64,000 bases of DNA, taken from Halotalea alkalilenta DSM 17697. GTDB lineage: Bacteria; Pseudomonadota; Gammaproteobacteria; Pseudomonadales; Halomonadaceae. Position 1 is the stretch's first letter; each line of letters opens with the position of its first letter. Positions 37,702-46,116 of this stretch are shown here, piece by piece. Both the position numbers and the translations under genes were made by a program. The notes beneath the pieces were generated by a model. The model saw only the letters and a list, made by a program, of their open reading frames with translations. It was not told where the DNA came from and made no database searches. The stretch lies in NCBI RefSeq assembly GCF_000621205.1, contig NZ_KK211226.1, forward strand, positions 1-64,000. Direction: 5' to 3'.

Positions 37702-39156
37702 TCAGCCGCCGGTCTGGGTCACCAGCCGTTCGACCAGGTAGGACTCGATCGCCGCGCTGCCGCCCTCGCTGCCGTAGCCTGAGTCCTTGAGCCCACCGAA
37801 CGGCAGCTCCGGATCCGCCAGACCGAGGTGGTTGATGCTCAGCATCCCGCTTTCTATCCGCTCGCCGAGCCGCTGGGCGTGGCCGAGGTCGCGGGTATAG
37901 GCGTAGGCGGCGAGTCCGTAGGGCAGCCGGTTGGCCTCGGCGATAGCGTCGTCCAGGGTGGCGAAGCGGTTGATCAACGCAAGCGGGCCGAACGGCTCCT
38001 CGTTCATCGCCCGAGCGCCGGTCGGCACATCGAGCAGCACGCTCGGCGCGAAGAAATGCCCCGGCCCCTGTCGGCGCTGCCCACCGAGCACCAGCCGGGC
38101 CCCTAGGGCCACCGCGTCATCGATGAGCGCCTCGAGGTTGGGCGCGCCGCGTCGGGTAGCGAGCGGGCCGAGGGTAACGCCATCCTCCAACCCGTGGCCA
38201 AGCTCGAGCTTCGCCGCCTCGGCCACGAACGCTTCGACGAAATCATCGAATACCCGCTCTTGGACCAGCAGCCGGGTCGGCGCGATGCAAACCTGCCCCG
38301 CATTGTAGAACTTAGCGCCCACCGCCTGTCGCGCGGCCCGCTCGATGTCGGCGTCGTCACAGACGATCAGCGGTGCATGACCGCCGAGCTCCATGGTGAC
38401 CCTCTTCATGTGCTCGCCGGCGAGGGAGGCGAGGCGCTTGCCGACCGCGGTCGAACCAGTGAAGGAGACCTTGCGGATCGCTGGATGCGGGATCAGGCGC
38501 GCGGAGATTTCAGCGGGCTCGCCATAGACCAGGTTGACCACCCCGGCGGGGATGCCCGCATCGTGGAAACAGCGCACCAGCTCCGCCGGCGCGGCAGGCG
38601 TCTCTTCCGCCGCCTTGGCGACGATCGAACAGCCGGCGGCAAGCGCGGCGCAGAGCTTGCGTACCAGCTGACTGGCGGGAAAGTTCCACGGCGTGAACGC
38701 CGCCACCGGGCCGACCGGCTGGCGCAGGGTGTACTGCAGCACGCCGCTCGACCGGGCGGGAATCACTTGGCCATAGGCGCGCACTCCCTCGTCGGCGAAC
38801 CACTCGATCGCCTCGCGGGTAGCCTCGATCTCGTTGCGGGCCTGGGCCAGCGGCTTGCCCTGCTCGAGCGTCAGCCGCCGGGCGATCGCCTCGCCGCGCT
38901 CGGCGAACAGTAGCGCGGCGTCGAGCATCAGCCGGCGCCGCTCGAGCGCCGGGGTCTCGCGCCAGCGCTCGAAACCCCGCGCGGCGGCGCTCGCCGCGTC
39001 ATCGACATCCTGCCGGGTGGCACGCGCCACGCGGCCAATCGTCTCGCCGCTGGCCGGGTCCTCCACCGCGATCCACTCCCGCTCGCCGCCAGCGCGCCAT
39101 TCACCGTCGATCAGCAGCAGCACGTCGTCTTCAATGACGAAATCACAAGCGCTCAT
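37702..39156 (-). CDS. NAD(P)-dependent aldehyde dehydrogenase of the puu cluster
   Basis: 484 residues. Motifs are FTPWNFPASQLVRK (cofactor), the catalytic Glu in MELGGHAPLIV and the nucleophile Cys in YNAGQVCIAPTR, with PFGGLKDSGYG at the end. By eye it is closer to succinate-semialdehyde dehydrogenases (GabD/Sad) than to E. coli PuuC. It could oxidise gamma-glutamyl-gamma-aminobutyraldehyde, or succinate semialdehyde after GABA transamination. It is the last gene of the minus-strand puuD-puuB-aldH operon, 3 bp after puuB, with a strong terminator behind it. Confidence 0.92.
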   Translation of the reverse strand: MSACDFVIEDDVLLLIDGEWRAGGEREWIAVEDPASGETIGRVARATRQDVDDAASAAARGFERWRETPALERRRLMLDAALLFAERGEAIARRLTLEQGKPLAQARNEIEATREAIEWFADEGVRAYGQVIPARSSGVLQYTLRQPVGPVAAFTPWNFPASQLVRKLCAALAAGCSIVAKAAEETPAAPAELVRCFHDAGIPAGVVNLVYGEPAEISARLIPHPAIRKVSFTGSTAVGKRLASLAGEHMKRVTMELGGHAPLIVCDDADIERAARQAVGAKFYNAGQVCIAPTRLLVQERVFDDFVEAFVAEAAKLELGHGLEDGVTLGPLATRRGAPNLEALIDDAVALGARLVLGGQRRQGPGHFFAPSVLLDVPTGARAMNEEPFGPLALINRFATLDDAIAEANRLPYGLAAYAYTRDLGHAQRLGERIESGMLSINHLGLADPELPFGGLKDSGYGSEGGSAAIESYLVERLVTQTGG

Positions 39157-39159
39157 GGT

Positions 39160-40458
39160 TCAGATCCCCAGCCGGTCGCGCAGCGAGTAGTAGGCCGCGC
39201 CCATCGCCGAGAGCGGCACGCTGAAGCGCCGCCCACCGGGCATCGGCAGGTGGGGGAGACTGGCGAAGGCATCGAAGCGCTCGGCCTGGCCGCGCACCGC
39301 TTCGGCGAACAGCCGCCCGGCCAGGTGGCTGGTGGTCACCCCGTGACCGCTGTAGCCCTGCATGTAGTAGAGGTTGGGGGCGAGCCGGCCGAACTGCGGC
39401 AGCCGGGAGAGGGTGAGCAGGAAGTTGCCGGTCCAGCGGTAGTCGATCTTCACCCCCTTGAGCTGGGGAAAGGTCTTGGCCAGCTTCGGCCGGATCAGCG
39501 CCTCGATATCGTCGGGATCGCGCGCGCCATAGACCACCCCGCCGCCGTAGAGCAGCCGGTGATCGCGGGTCAGGCGGAAGTAGTCGAGCAGGTAGTTGCA
39601 GTCCTCGACGCAGTAGCCGTTGGCCAACAGCCCCTCGCGCTGCGCCACCGAGAGCGGCTCGGTGGCGACGACCTGGGTGCCGCAGGGCATGCTGCGGGCC
39701 TTGAGCCGGGGCTCGACGTCATTGAGATAGGCGTTGCCGGCGACCAGTACGAAGCGCGCCACCACCTCGCCCTTGGGGGTCTTGATCCGCGCGGGGTCGG
39801 TATGCTCGATCGACAGCGCCGGGGTGCCTTCGTACAGCCGCCCGCCCAGCCCTCGGATCGCCTCGGCCTCGCCGAGGGCAAGGTTGAGCGGATGGACGTG
39901 ACCGCCACTCATGTCGAGCAGCCCACCGACGTAGCGCCGGCTGCCTACCTCCGCGGCGACCCGCTCGCGGTCGAGCAGCTCGAGCCGGTCGTTACCGTAG
40001 CGATTCCATAGCGCTTTCTGCTCCTCGAGCCCCTTGAGCTGGCGCGGGTTGAGTGCGGCGAAGATACCGCCCTCGCGCAGGTCGCAATCGATGTTGTAGC
40101 GCTGGATGCGCTCGCGAATGATCCCGCCGCCCTCGAACATCATCGAACCGAGCATTCGCGCCGCGTCGACGCCGTACTGCCGCTCGATCACATCGATGTC
40201 GCGGCTGTAGGAGTTGACCAGCTGGCCGCCGTTGCGCCCGCTGGCGCCGAAGCCAATCCGCTGGGCTTCGAGCACCACCACATCGAATCCCGCTTCGGCG
40301 AGGAACAGCGCGCTCGAAAGCCCGGTATAGCCGCCGCCGACCACGCAGACATCGCAGCTGATCGACTCCTCGAGCGTGGTGAAGGGCGTATGGGCGTTGG
40401 CACTGGCGGCGTAGTAGCTGGCGACGTGGCCGTTGGCGGGTTGGGAAAGTGCGTTCAT
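39160..40458 (-). CDS. puuB: Gamma-glutamylputrescine oxidoreductase
   Basis: 432 residues from ATG 40458 with GGAG nine bases upstream. Long stretches match E. coli PuuB as I recall it: SYYAASANAHTPF, the FAD-binding CDVCVVGGGYTGLSSALF, GFGASGRNGGQLVNSYSRD and QGYSGHGVTTSHLAGRL. The enzyme oxidises gamma-glutamylputrescine to gamma-glutamyl-gamma-aminobutyraldehyde with release of ammonia and H2O2. The start overlaps the puuD stop by four bases (ATGA), so the two are translationally coupled. Confidence 0.95.
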   Translation of the reverse strand: MNALSQPANGHVASYYAASANAHTPFTTLEESISCDVCVVGGGYTGLSSALFLAEAGFDVVVLEAQRIGFGASGRNGGQLVNSYSRDIDVIERQYGVDAARMLGSMMFEGGGIIRERIQRYNIDCDLREGGIFAALNPRQLKGLEEQKALWNRYGNDRLELLDRERVAAEVGSRRYVGGLLDMSGGHVHPLNLALGEAEAIRGLGGRLYEGTPALSIEHTDPARIKTPKGEVVARFVLVAGNAYLNDVEPRLKARSMPCGTQVVATEPLSVAQREGLLANGYCVEDCNYLLDYFRLTRDHRLLYGGGVVYGARDPDDIEALIRPKLAKTFPQLKGVKIDYRWTGNFLLTLSRLPQFGRLAPNLYYMQGYSGHGVTTSHLAGRLFAEAVRGQAERFDAFASLPHLPMPGGRRFSVPLSAMGAAYYSLRDRLGI

Positions 40459-41255
40459 CGAGGAGTGCTCCGTCGCTCGAGGGAAGCGTCGCGATAGGCG
40501 CGCGCGTGCTGGATGAAAGTGTCGAACAACCGGCGAGAAACATCGTAGTCGCGGCTGTTCCACTCGGGATGCCACTGCACCCCGAGCGCGAAAGGATGGC
40601 TCGCCACCGAGATCGCCTCGACCAGCCCATCGCGAGCACGGCACTCGATGCGCACGCCCTCCCCGAGCCGCGAGACGCCCTGGCCGTGCAGCGAATTGAC
40701 CCAGAAGCGTGGCGTCTCGGGAAACAGCTCGCAGAGCAATCCCCCCGGGATGAGCTCGACGTCGTGGGCGGGCGCGTAGCGCACCTCGAGCGTCTTGTCC
40801 TCGTCTTCTCGATGTTCCTGGAAGCCGCTCAGCTCGAACAGGCGCCGATGCAGCGCACCGCCGGTACGCACCACCAGTTCCTGCATCCCGCGGCAGATGC
40901 CGAACAGCGGCATTGCGGATGCCAGGGAAAGGTCGATCAAGGCGAAGGCGAGCCGGTCACGCCCAGAGTCGGCATGCACCTCCGGCTGCGTGTCCTGGTC
41001 CGCCGCTCTGCTCGCATAGTGGTGCGGTTCGATGTTGCTGGCGCTGCCCGGCAGCAGGATCCCATCGAGCGCGGCCATCGCCGAGGCAAGCGCTGCGGGC
41101 GAATCGGCGAGCCCCTGGGGCAGGATCAGCGGCACGGCGCCGGCGAGGCTCACCGCCTCGAGATACTTCTCCATCACCGTCTGGCTCGGTTGACCACCAT
41201 GGAGGCCCCGATCAGCGACTACGCCGATGATTGGCGCGGATGATATTTCTTCCAT
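40455..41255 (-). CDS. puuD: Gamma-glutamyl-GABA hydrolase
   Basis: The ATG at 41255 starts MEEISSAPIIGVVADRG and gives 266 residues; the Shine-Dalgarno is weak (GAGTGG) and a GTG two codons upstream is possible. Class-I glutamine-amidotransferase features are complete: nucleophile Cys in FGICRGMQELVV, and His/Glu in VQWHPEW. NSLHGQG is the PuuD signature region. The enzyme releases glutamate and GABA from gamma-glutamyl-GABA. First gene of the minus-strand operon, divergent from puuA. Confidence 0.93.
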   Translation of the reverse strand: MEEISSAPIIGVVADRGLHGGQPSQTVMEKYLEAVSLAGAVPLILPQGLADSPAALASAMAALDGILLPGSASNIEPHHYASRAADQDTQPEVHADSGRDRLAFALIDLSLASAMPLFGICRGMQELVVRTGGALHRRLFELSGFQEHREDEDKTLEVRYAPAHDVELIPGGLLCELFPETPRFWVNSLHGQGVSRLGEGVRIECRARDGLVEAISVASHPFALGVQWHPEWNSRDYDVSRRLFDTFIQHARAYRDASLERRSTPR

Positions 41256-41395
41256 TTCAACCACTCGTATTCTTGTCTTGGCTGGGATCGAGAAGCCTTG
41301 ATGGAAGCACAGACAAGCGCTGCGCGGCAATACACCCAGTCAAAAACGGATGGTTTTTGCCCCTATGTTCGCTCGACTCACCGTGAAGAAAGGGG

Positions 41396-41425
41396 TTGGC
41401 ATTCACAACGACTGTAAGATATATA
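41396..41425 (+). promoter_or_regulatory. Candidate sigma-70 promoter of puuA
   Basis: TTGGCA (5 of 6 to the -35 consensus) and TATATA (4 of 6 to the -10) are separated by 18 bases, 42 bases before the puuA ATG, in the AT-rich part of the puuD-puuA divergent region. No PuuR operator like that of E. coli was recognised. Confidence 0.5.
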
Positions 41426-41467
41426 TTCCACCCATCATCCAATATCCAACAACAAGGCTTCTCTTCC

Positions 41468-42913
41468 ATGCGCCCTGCCGCCATGCCACTGCCCAGCTCG
41501 GACACCGCGACCAGCCTCGCCACCACGCCCGCTCGAGACGAGTTCATTCCGGCCTCACCGCTCGGCATCGAGCTGGCGGACTACCTCGCCGCCCACCCAG
41601 AGACCCGCTACGTCGACGTCCTGCTCACCGACCTCAACGGCATCTTTCGCGGCAAGCGCGTGCCGGTCGAAGCGCTAGAGGGCCAGGATCCGACGTTCTA
41701 CTTCCCGCTCTCGCTGTTCGCGATGGACTTCCTCGGCAACGTGGTCGAAGAGACCGGCTTCGGGCTCGACATCGGCGAACCCGACCGACGCTGCCGGCCG
41801 ATTCCCGGCACGCTGTCGCCATCGGTGAACGACCCGCAGAAAGTCGCCCAGCTGCTGCTGACCATGCGCGATGAACACGACCGTCCCTGCCCGCTGGAGC
41901 CCCGCAACGTGCTCGCCGGGCTCCTCGAGCGCCTGCATCGGCTCGGGATGCGTCCGGTGGTGGCAGTGGAGCTCGAGTTCTATCTGGTCGATGCGGCCTG
42001 GGACGACCAGGGCCAGCCGCAGCCGCCACAGGTCAACGAGCAGGGCGAGCGCGACGACCAGTGCCAGGTCTATTCGGTCGATGACATCGATACCTTCGCC
42101 GCCGTGCTCGCCGACATCGCCAGCGCCGCCGAAGCGCAGGGGCTCGCCGCGGAGGGCGCGGTCGCCGAGGCCTCGCCGGGGCAGTTCGAGATCAACCTTC
42201 GTCACAGCGACGATGTGCTCAAGGCCTGCGACGAGGCGTTGCTGCTCAAGCGGGTGATCCGTCAGGTGGCGGCGCGTCATGGGCTGCGCGCGACCTTCAT
42301 GGCCAAGCCCTATGCCCAGCACAGCGGCAGCGGCATGCACGTGCATCTGAGCCTGGTCGATGACCAGGGCCGTAACCTGTTCGCCACCGCCGACGGCGAC
42401 GATAGCGAGAAGCTGCGCCAAGCCCTCGCCGGCATGCTGGCGCTGATGCCAGAGGCGATGGCGCTGCTCGCGCCGAACGTCAATTCCTATCGTCGCTTCC
42501 AGCCGGGCATGTACGTCCCCACCCGCGCCAACTGGGGCTACAACAATCGCACCGTGGCGCTGCGCATCCCCAGCGGCGGTGCCTCCGCTCGACGGATCGA
42601 GCACCGCGTCGCCGGTGCCGATGCCAATCCCTACCTGGCGGTCGCGGCGGTGATCGCCGGTTTGATCCACGGCATCGACGCCAATCTCACGCCGCCCCCG
42701 CCGATCGACGGCAACGGCCTCGACGCGGCCGGCGCACCGCTACCGATCCGGCAGTTCCAAGCCCTCGACCTGCTGGAGCGGTCGACGGTACTGCGTGAAC
42801 TGCTCGGCGATACGCTGATCGACACCTACCAGCGATGCAAGCGCACCGAGCTCGAACGCTTCGAACGAGAGGTTACCGATCTCGAGCTTTCCTGGATGCT
42901 GCGCATCGCCTGA
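41468..42913 (+). CDS. puuA: Gamma-glutamylputrescine synthetase
   Basis: The ATG at 41468, with AAGG ten bases upstream, gives 481 residues; the open frame from a TTG at 41396 overlaps the promoter. Glutamine-synthetase fold markers are present: YVDVLLTDLNGIFRGKR, VVAVELEFYLVD, AEASPGQFEINL, KPYAQHSGSGMHVHLS, APNVNSYRRFQPGMYVP and NNRTVALRIPS. The sequence follows E. coli PuuA throughout. It ligates glutamate to putrescine with ATP, the first step of the pathway. It is followed by the permease gene 90 bp downstream. Confidence 0.95.
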   Translation: MRPAAMPLPSSDTATSLATTPARDEFIPASPLGIELADYLAAHPETRYVDVLLTDLNGIFRGKRVPVEALEGQDPTFYFPLSLFAMDFLGNVVEETGFGLDIGEPDRRCRPIPGTLSPSVNDPQKVAQLLLTMRDEHDRPCPLEPRNVLAGLLERLHRLGMRPVVAVELEFYLVDAAWDDQGQPQPPQVNEQGERDDQCQVYSVDDIDTFAAVLADIASAAEAQGLAAEGAVAEASPGQFEINLRHSDDVLKACDEALLLKRVIRQVAARHGLRATFMAKPYAQHSGSGMHVHLSLVDDQGRNLFATADGDDSEKLRQALAGMLALMPEAMALLAPNVNSYRRFQPGMYVPTRANWGYNNRTVALRIPSGGASARRIEHRVAGADANPYLAVAAVIAGLIHGIDANLTPPPPIDGNGLDAAGAPLPIRQFQALDLLERSTVLRELLGDTLIDTYQRCKRTELERFEREVTDLELSWMLRIA

Positions 42914-43003
42914 GCTGAAGCCTGCGATCGAAGGCTTCGACGAGTGACCCCAGGACTCGCCTGGCGAGCCTGACAACAACCCCAACATAAACGGCAAACA
43001 CTC

Positions 43004-44548
43004 ATGAGCGATTTCACCGAATCGGGCACTCTCCCAAGCACGGCGGATACCTCACGCGCCCCGCGCGCCTCTGGCAAGGGCCTCGCCCGCGGGCGCATCA
43101 GCCTGCTCGGCTGCGTGGTGCTCGGCATCTCCTGCATCGCACCGGTCTACACCCTGACCGGCGCCTTGGGGCCCACGGTACGCGAGGTCGGCGTTCACCT
43201 ACCGGCGGTGTTCATTGTCGGCTTCCTGCCGATGCTACTGGTCGCGCTCGGCTACCGCGAGCTCAACTCCAAGGTGCCCGACAGCGGGACCTCCTTCACC
43301 TGGTCGACCCGCGCCTTCGGTCCGATGATCGGCTGGATCGGCGGCTGGGGACTGGTCACCGCGACCACCATCGTACTCTCCAACCTCGCGGGCGTAGCGG
43401 TGGAATTTTTCTATCTGTTCCTCGCCCAGGTCAGCGGGGAGCCCGCGCTCGCCCGACTCAACGACGACCTCTGGGTCAACGTGCTGACCTGCTTCGCCTT
43501 CATTGGGCTCGCGGTGTGGATCTGCTGTCGCGGCATCACCACCACCAAGAGCGTGCAGTACGGCTTGGTTGGGCTGCAACTAGCGGTACTTATCGGCTTT
43601 ACCCTGGCGGCATTCCTCGGCGCACCGGCAAATCCCGAACTCGAATTCCAGCTCGACTGGTTCAATCCATTCGGGATCGACTCGTTCTCCGCCTTCGCAG
43701 CAGGCCTGTCGCTGTCGATCTTCATCTTCTGGGGTTGGGACGTCTGCCTCACGGTCAACGAAGAAGCGGTCGGTAGCCACCGCACGCCAGGGCTGGCGGC
43801 GACCATCACGGTGCTGGTCATCCTCGGCATCTACCTGTTCACCGCGATCGCTGCACTGCGCTTCGCCGGGATCGGCGACACCGGCATCGGCCTCGGCAAC
43901 CCGCTGATCCAGGAGAACGTCTTCGCCCACCTGGCCATCCCGGTGATGGGGCCGCTGGCGATCCTGATGTCGATCGCCGTACTCGCCAGCACCGCCGCGT
44001 CGCTGCAATCGACCTTCGTCTCTCCGGCCCGCACCCTGCTGGCGATGGGCTACTACGGCGCGGTGCCGGAACGCTTCGCCAGCGTCCATCCCCATTCGCG
44101 CACACCACGCTATGCGACGATCAGCGCCGGCGTCGCCGCAGGCGGCTTCTACGCCATCATGCGCGTGCTCAGCGACAACGTACTCAACGACACCATCACG
44201 GCGCTGGGGATGATGATCTGCTTCTACTATGCGCTGACCGCATTCGCCTGCGTCTGGTACTTTCGCACCTCGCTGCTGGACAGCCGCCGCCACTTTTTGC
44301 TGCGCTGCCTCTGCCCGCTCATCGGCGGCCTCATCCTCACGGTGATCTTCGTGCAGACCGCGGTGGATAGCTGGGATCCCGCCTTCGGCAGCGGCTCCGA
44401 GATAGGCGGTATAGGCCTAGTGTTCATCATCGCCGCCTTCATCCTGCTTTTGGGCATCGTACTGATGGCGATCTCGCGCTGGCGCGCACCGGCATTCTTC
44501 CTCGGCACCACCCTGCGCCACGACAGCCCGGTCGATGGCGAGCAATGA
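43004..44548 (+). CDS. APC-superfamily amino-acid/polyamine permease
   Basis: 514 residues with about 12-13 membrane helices. The N-terminal ~30 residues are cytoplasmic and Ser/Arg-rich. The first helix has the broken GISCIAPVYTLTGALGPT motif typical of APC transporters, and helix 6 has IFIFWGWDVCLTVNEEA. It differs from E. coli PuuP in sequence, so the putrescine substrate is inferred only from its place after puuA on the same strand. The Shine-Dalgarno is poor. A perfect 10-bp hairpin follows the stop. Confidence 0.88.
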   Translation: MSDFTESGTLPSTADTSRAPRASGKGLARGRISLLGCVVLGISCIAPVYTLTGALGPTVREVGVHLPAVFIVGFLPMLLVALGYRELNSKVPDSGTSFTWSTRAFGPMIGWIGGWGLVTATTIVLSNLAGVAVEFFYLFLAQVSGEPALARLNDDLWVNVLTCFAFIGLAVWICCRGITTTKSVQYGLVGLQLAVLIGFTLAAFLGAPANPELEFQLDWFNPFGIDSFSAFAAGLSLSIFIFWGWDVCLTVNEEAVGSHRTPGLAATITVLVILGIYLFTAIAALRFAGIGDTGIGLGNPLIQENVFAHLAIPVMGPLAILMSIAVLASTAASLQSTFVSPARTLLAMGYYGAVPERFASVHPHSRTPRYATISAGVAAGGFYAIMRVLSDNVLNDTITALGMMICFYYALTAFACVWYFRTSLLDSRRHFLLRCLCPLIGGLILTVIFVQTAVDSWDPAFGSGSEIGGIGLVFIIAAFILLLGIVLMAISRWRAPAFFLGTTLRHDSPVDGEQ

Positions 44549-44558
44549 ACGCAAAAGC

Positions 44559-44584
44559 GCCCGGCCCCGTCAAAGGGGCCGGGC
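44559..44584 (+). terminator. Hairpin terminator after puu permease
   Basis: GCCCGGCCCC and GGGGCCGGGC form a perfect 10-bp stem with loop GTCAAA, 10 bases after the stop. Only a short TACTAT follows. Confidence 0.65.
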
Positions 44585-44645
44585 TACTATGCTCAAGGCA
44601 TGCTCAGCGATATGAACGAATGAAGTCGATGGCGTAAGCGGCCGC

Positions 44646-45296
44646 TCAAACCCCGGGAAGGCTGGCGAGCGGTGCCAGGGTCAGTACGCCGCTCTTGTAG
44701 GCGCCGGTATCGATGTAGTGGACGTTGCCGAGCAGGCGGGGGCGCTCAACCGGGGTATGGCCCACCACCACCGCGTCGATGCCTTCGACCGGGGTGCGGT
44801 CTTCGCGTGAGATCCGCGTGCGCGCCCACAAAAGCGCTTCGCGATACTTGTCGATACCGCGCTCGAGCAGCCGCCAGTCGCTGGGCGGCTGGGCGTGGAC
44901 GATGCCGACGCGCTGATCACCGACCGCCACCTCCATCGCCAGCGGCAGCCGCGGCAGCGCCCGCTCGAGCAGTTCCTTGAGCTCGCGCGGATTGACCTCT
45001 CCCGCCCAAGTACCGCCGTTGGGCAACCACATCCGCCACTGCTGTTTGAAAATCGCGTCGAACGCCATCTCCTCGTGGTTACCACGCACCGAGTGGAACC
45101 ACGGCTCCAGCACCAGCTTGAGGCAGTCGAACGATCTCGGACCGCGGTCGATCAGATCGCCGACGCAGAAAAGGCGATCGCGTGTGCGATCGAAGTCGAC
45201 GTCGTCGAGCGCCGCCATCAGCAGATCGAAGTGCCCATGCAGATCGCCGACCACGTAGTCGACACCTTGGTCATTGCGATCGAACCGCTCGAACAT
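44646..45296 (-). CDS. PPP-family metallophosphatase (PrpA/lambda-phosphatase-like)
   Basis: 216 residues from ATG 45296 with GAGG upstream. The five PPP metal/phosphate motifs are intact: GDLHGH, GDLIDRG, RGNHEEM, the VHAQPPSDW histidine and VVGHTP. The size and spacing match bacterial PrpA/PrpB and lambda phosphatase, which dephosphorylate Ser/Thr/Tyr proteins or small substrates. It starts 10 bp after dedA on the same strand, so it is likely co-transcribed with it. Confidence 0.9.
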   Translation of the reverse strand: MFERFDRNDQGVDYVVGDLHGHFDLLMAALDDVDFDRTRDRLFCVGDLIDRGPRSFDCLKLVLEPWFHSVRGNHEEMAFDAIFKQQWRMWLPNGGTWAGEVNPRELKELLERALPRLPLAMEVAVGDQRVGIVHAQPPSDWRLLERGIDKYREALLWARTRISREDRTPVEGIDAVVVGHTPVERPRLLGNVHYIDTGAYKSGVLTLAPLASLPGV

Positions 45297-45306
45297 CTAC
45301 TTTTCC

Positions 45307-45996
45307 TCATCGATCATTGGAAGTCTTCTGCGCTTCGCCAGCGTCGATCTTCGACGCTTTGCGACGATGCCTCAGGAACTCAATGATACCGGGAAGAATC
45401 GAGACCACGATGATCGCAACGATCAAAATCTTGAGGTTTTCCTGAACGATCGGCAGGTCGCCGAACAGATAGCCCGCGTAGGTGAACGACAGCACCCAAG
45501 CCAGCGCACCGATGACGTTGTAAGCGGCGAAGCGGCGATAGGGCATGTGGCCCATGCCGGCGACGAAGGGTGCGAAGGTACGCACGATCGGCACGAAGCG
45601 CGCAATGATGATGGTCTTGCCGCCGTGACGATCGTAGAACTGGTGGGTTTTCTCCAGGTAGCTGCGCCGGAATATCCTGGAGTTCGGATTGGAGAACAGC
45701 TTCTCGCCGAACAGCCTGCCGATGGTGTAGTTGACCGCGTCGCCGAGGATCGCCGCAACCAGCAGCAAAAGCACCATCAAGTGGACGTTGATGTCGCTCG
45801 CTGGAATCGCCGCCAGGGCGCCGGCGACGAACAAAAGCGAGTCCCCGGGCAGGAACGGAGTCACTACCAGGCCGGTCTCGCAGAAGATGATCACGAACAG
45901 GATCGCGTAGATCCAGCGACCATACTCTACGACCAACTCGGCCAAGTGGACGTCGATGTTCAGGATGAAGTCGATGAGAAACTGTACATATTCCAC
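45307..45996 (-). CDS. dedA: DedA-family membrane protein
   Basis: The GTG at 45996 is chosen because [21 protein letters not shown] then aligns with the E. coli DedA N-terminus; a GTG at 46011 is possible. Length is 229 residues. DedA landmarks are [30 protein letters not shown], the conserved [16 protein letters not shown] and the C-terminal [13 protein letters not shown]. DedA proteins act in proton-motive-force-dependent membrane homeostasis and undecaprenyl-phosphate or lipid flipping. The phosphatase gene follows by 10 bp. Confidence 0.94.
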   Translation of the reverse strand: MEYVQFLIDFILNIDVHLAELVVEYGRWIYAILFVIIFCETGLVVTPFLPGDSLLFVAGALAAIPASDINVHLMVLLLLVAAILGDAVNYTIGRLFGEKLFSNPNSRIFRRSYLEKTHQFYDRHGGKTIIIARFVPIVRTFAPFVAGMGHMPYRRFAAYNVIGALAWVLSFTYAGYLFGDLPIVQENLKILIVAIIVVSILPGIIEFLRHRRKASKIDAGEAQKTSNDR

Positions 45997-46116
45997 TGGG
46001 ATGTCCACCACTCAGGAGTTGATCGGAGGCGGCGTGTCGCACGCACGACCGGGAAGGATACCGACGCGCAGGGATGCGTCTTCGCCCTTTTACCTTGGAC
46101 GCTACACAGGTGCGAG

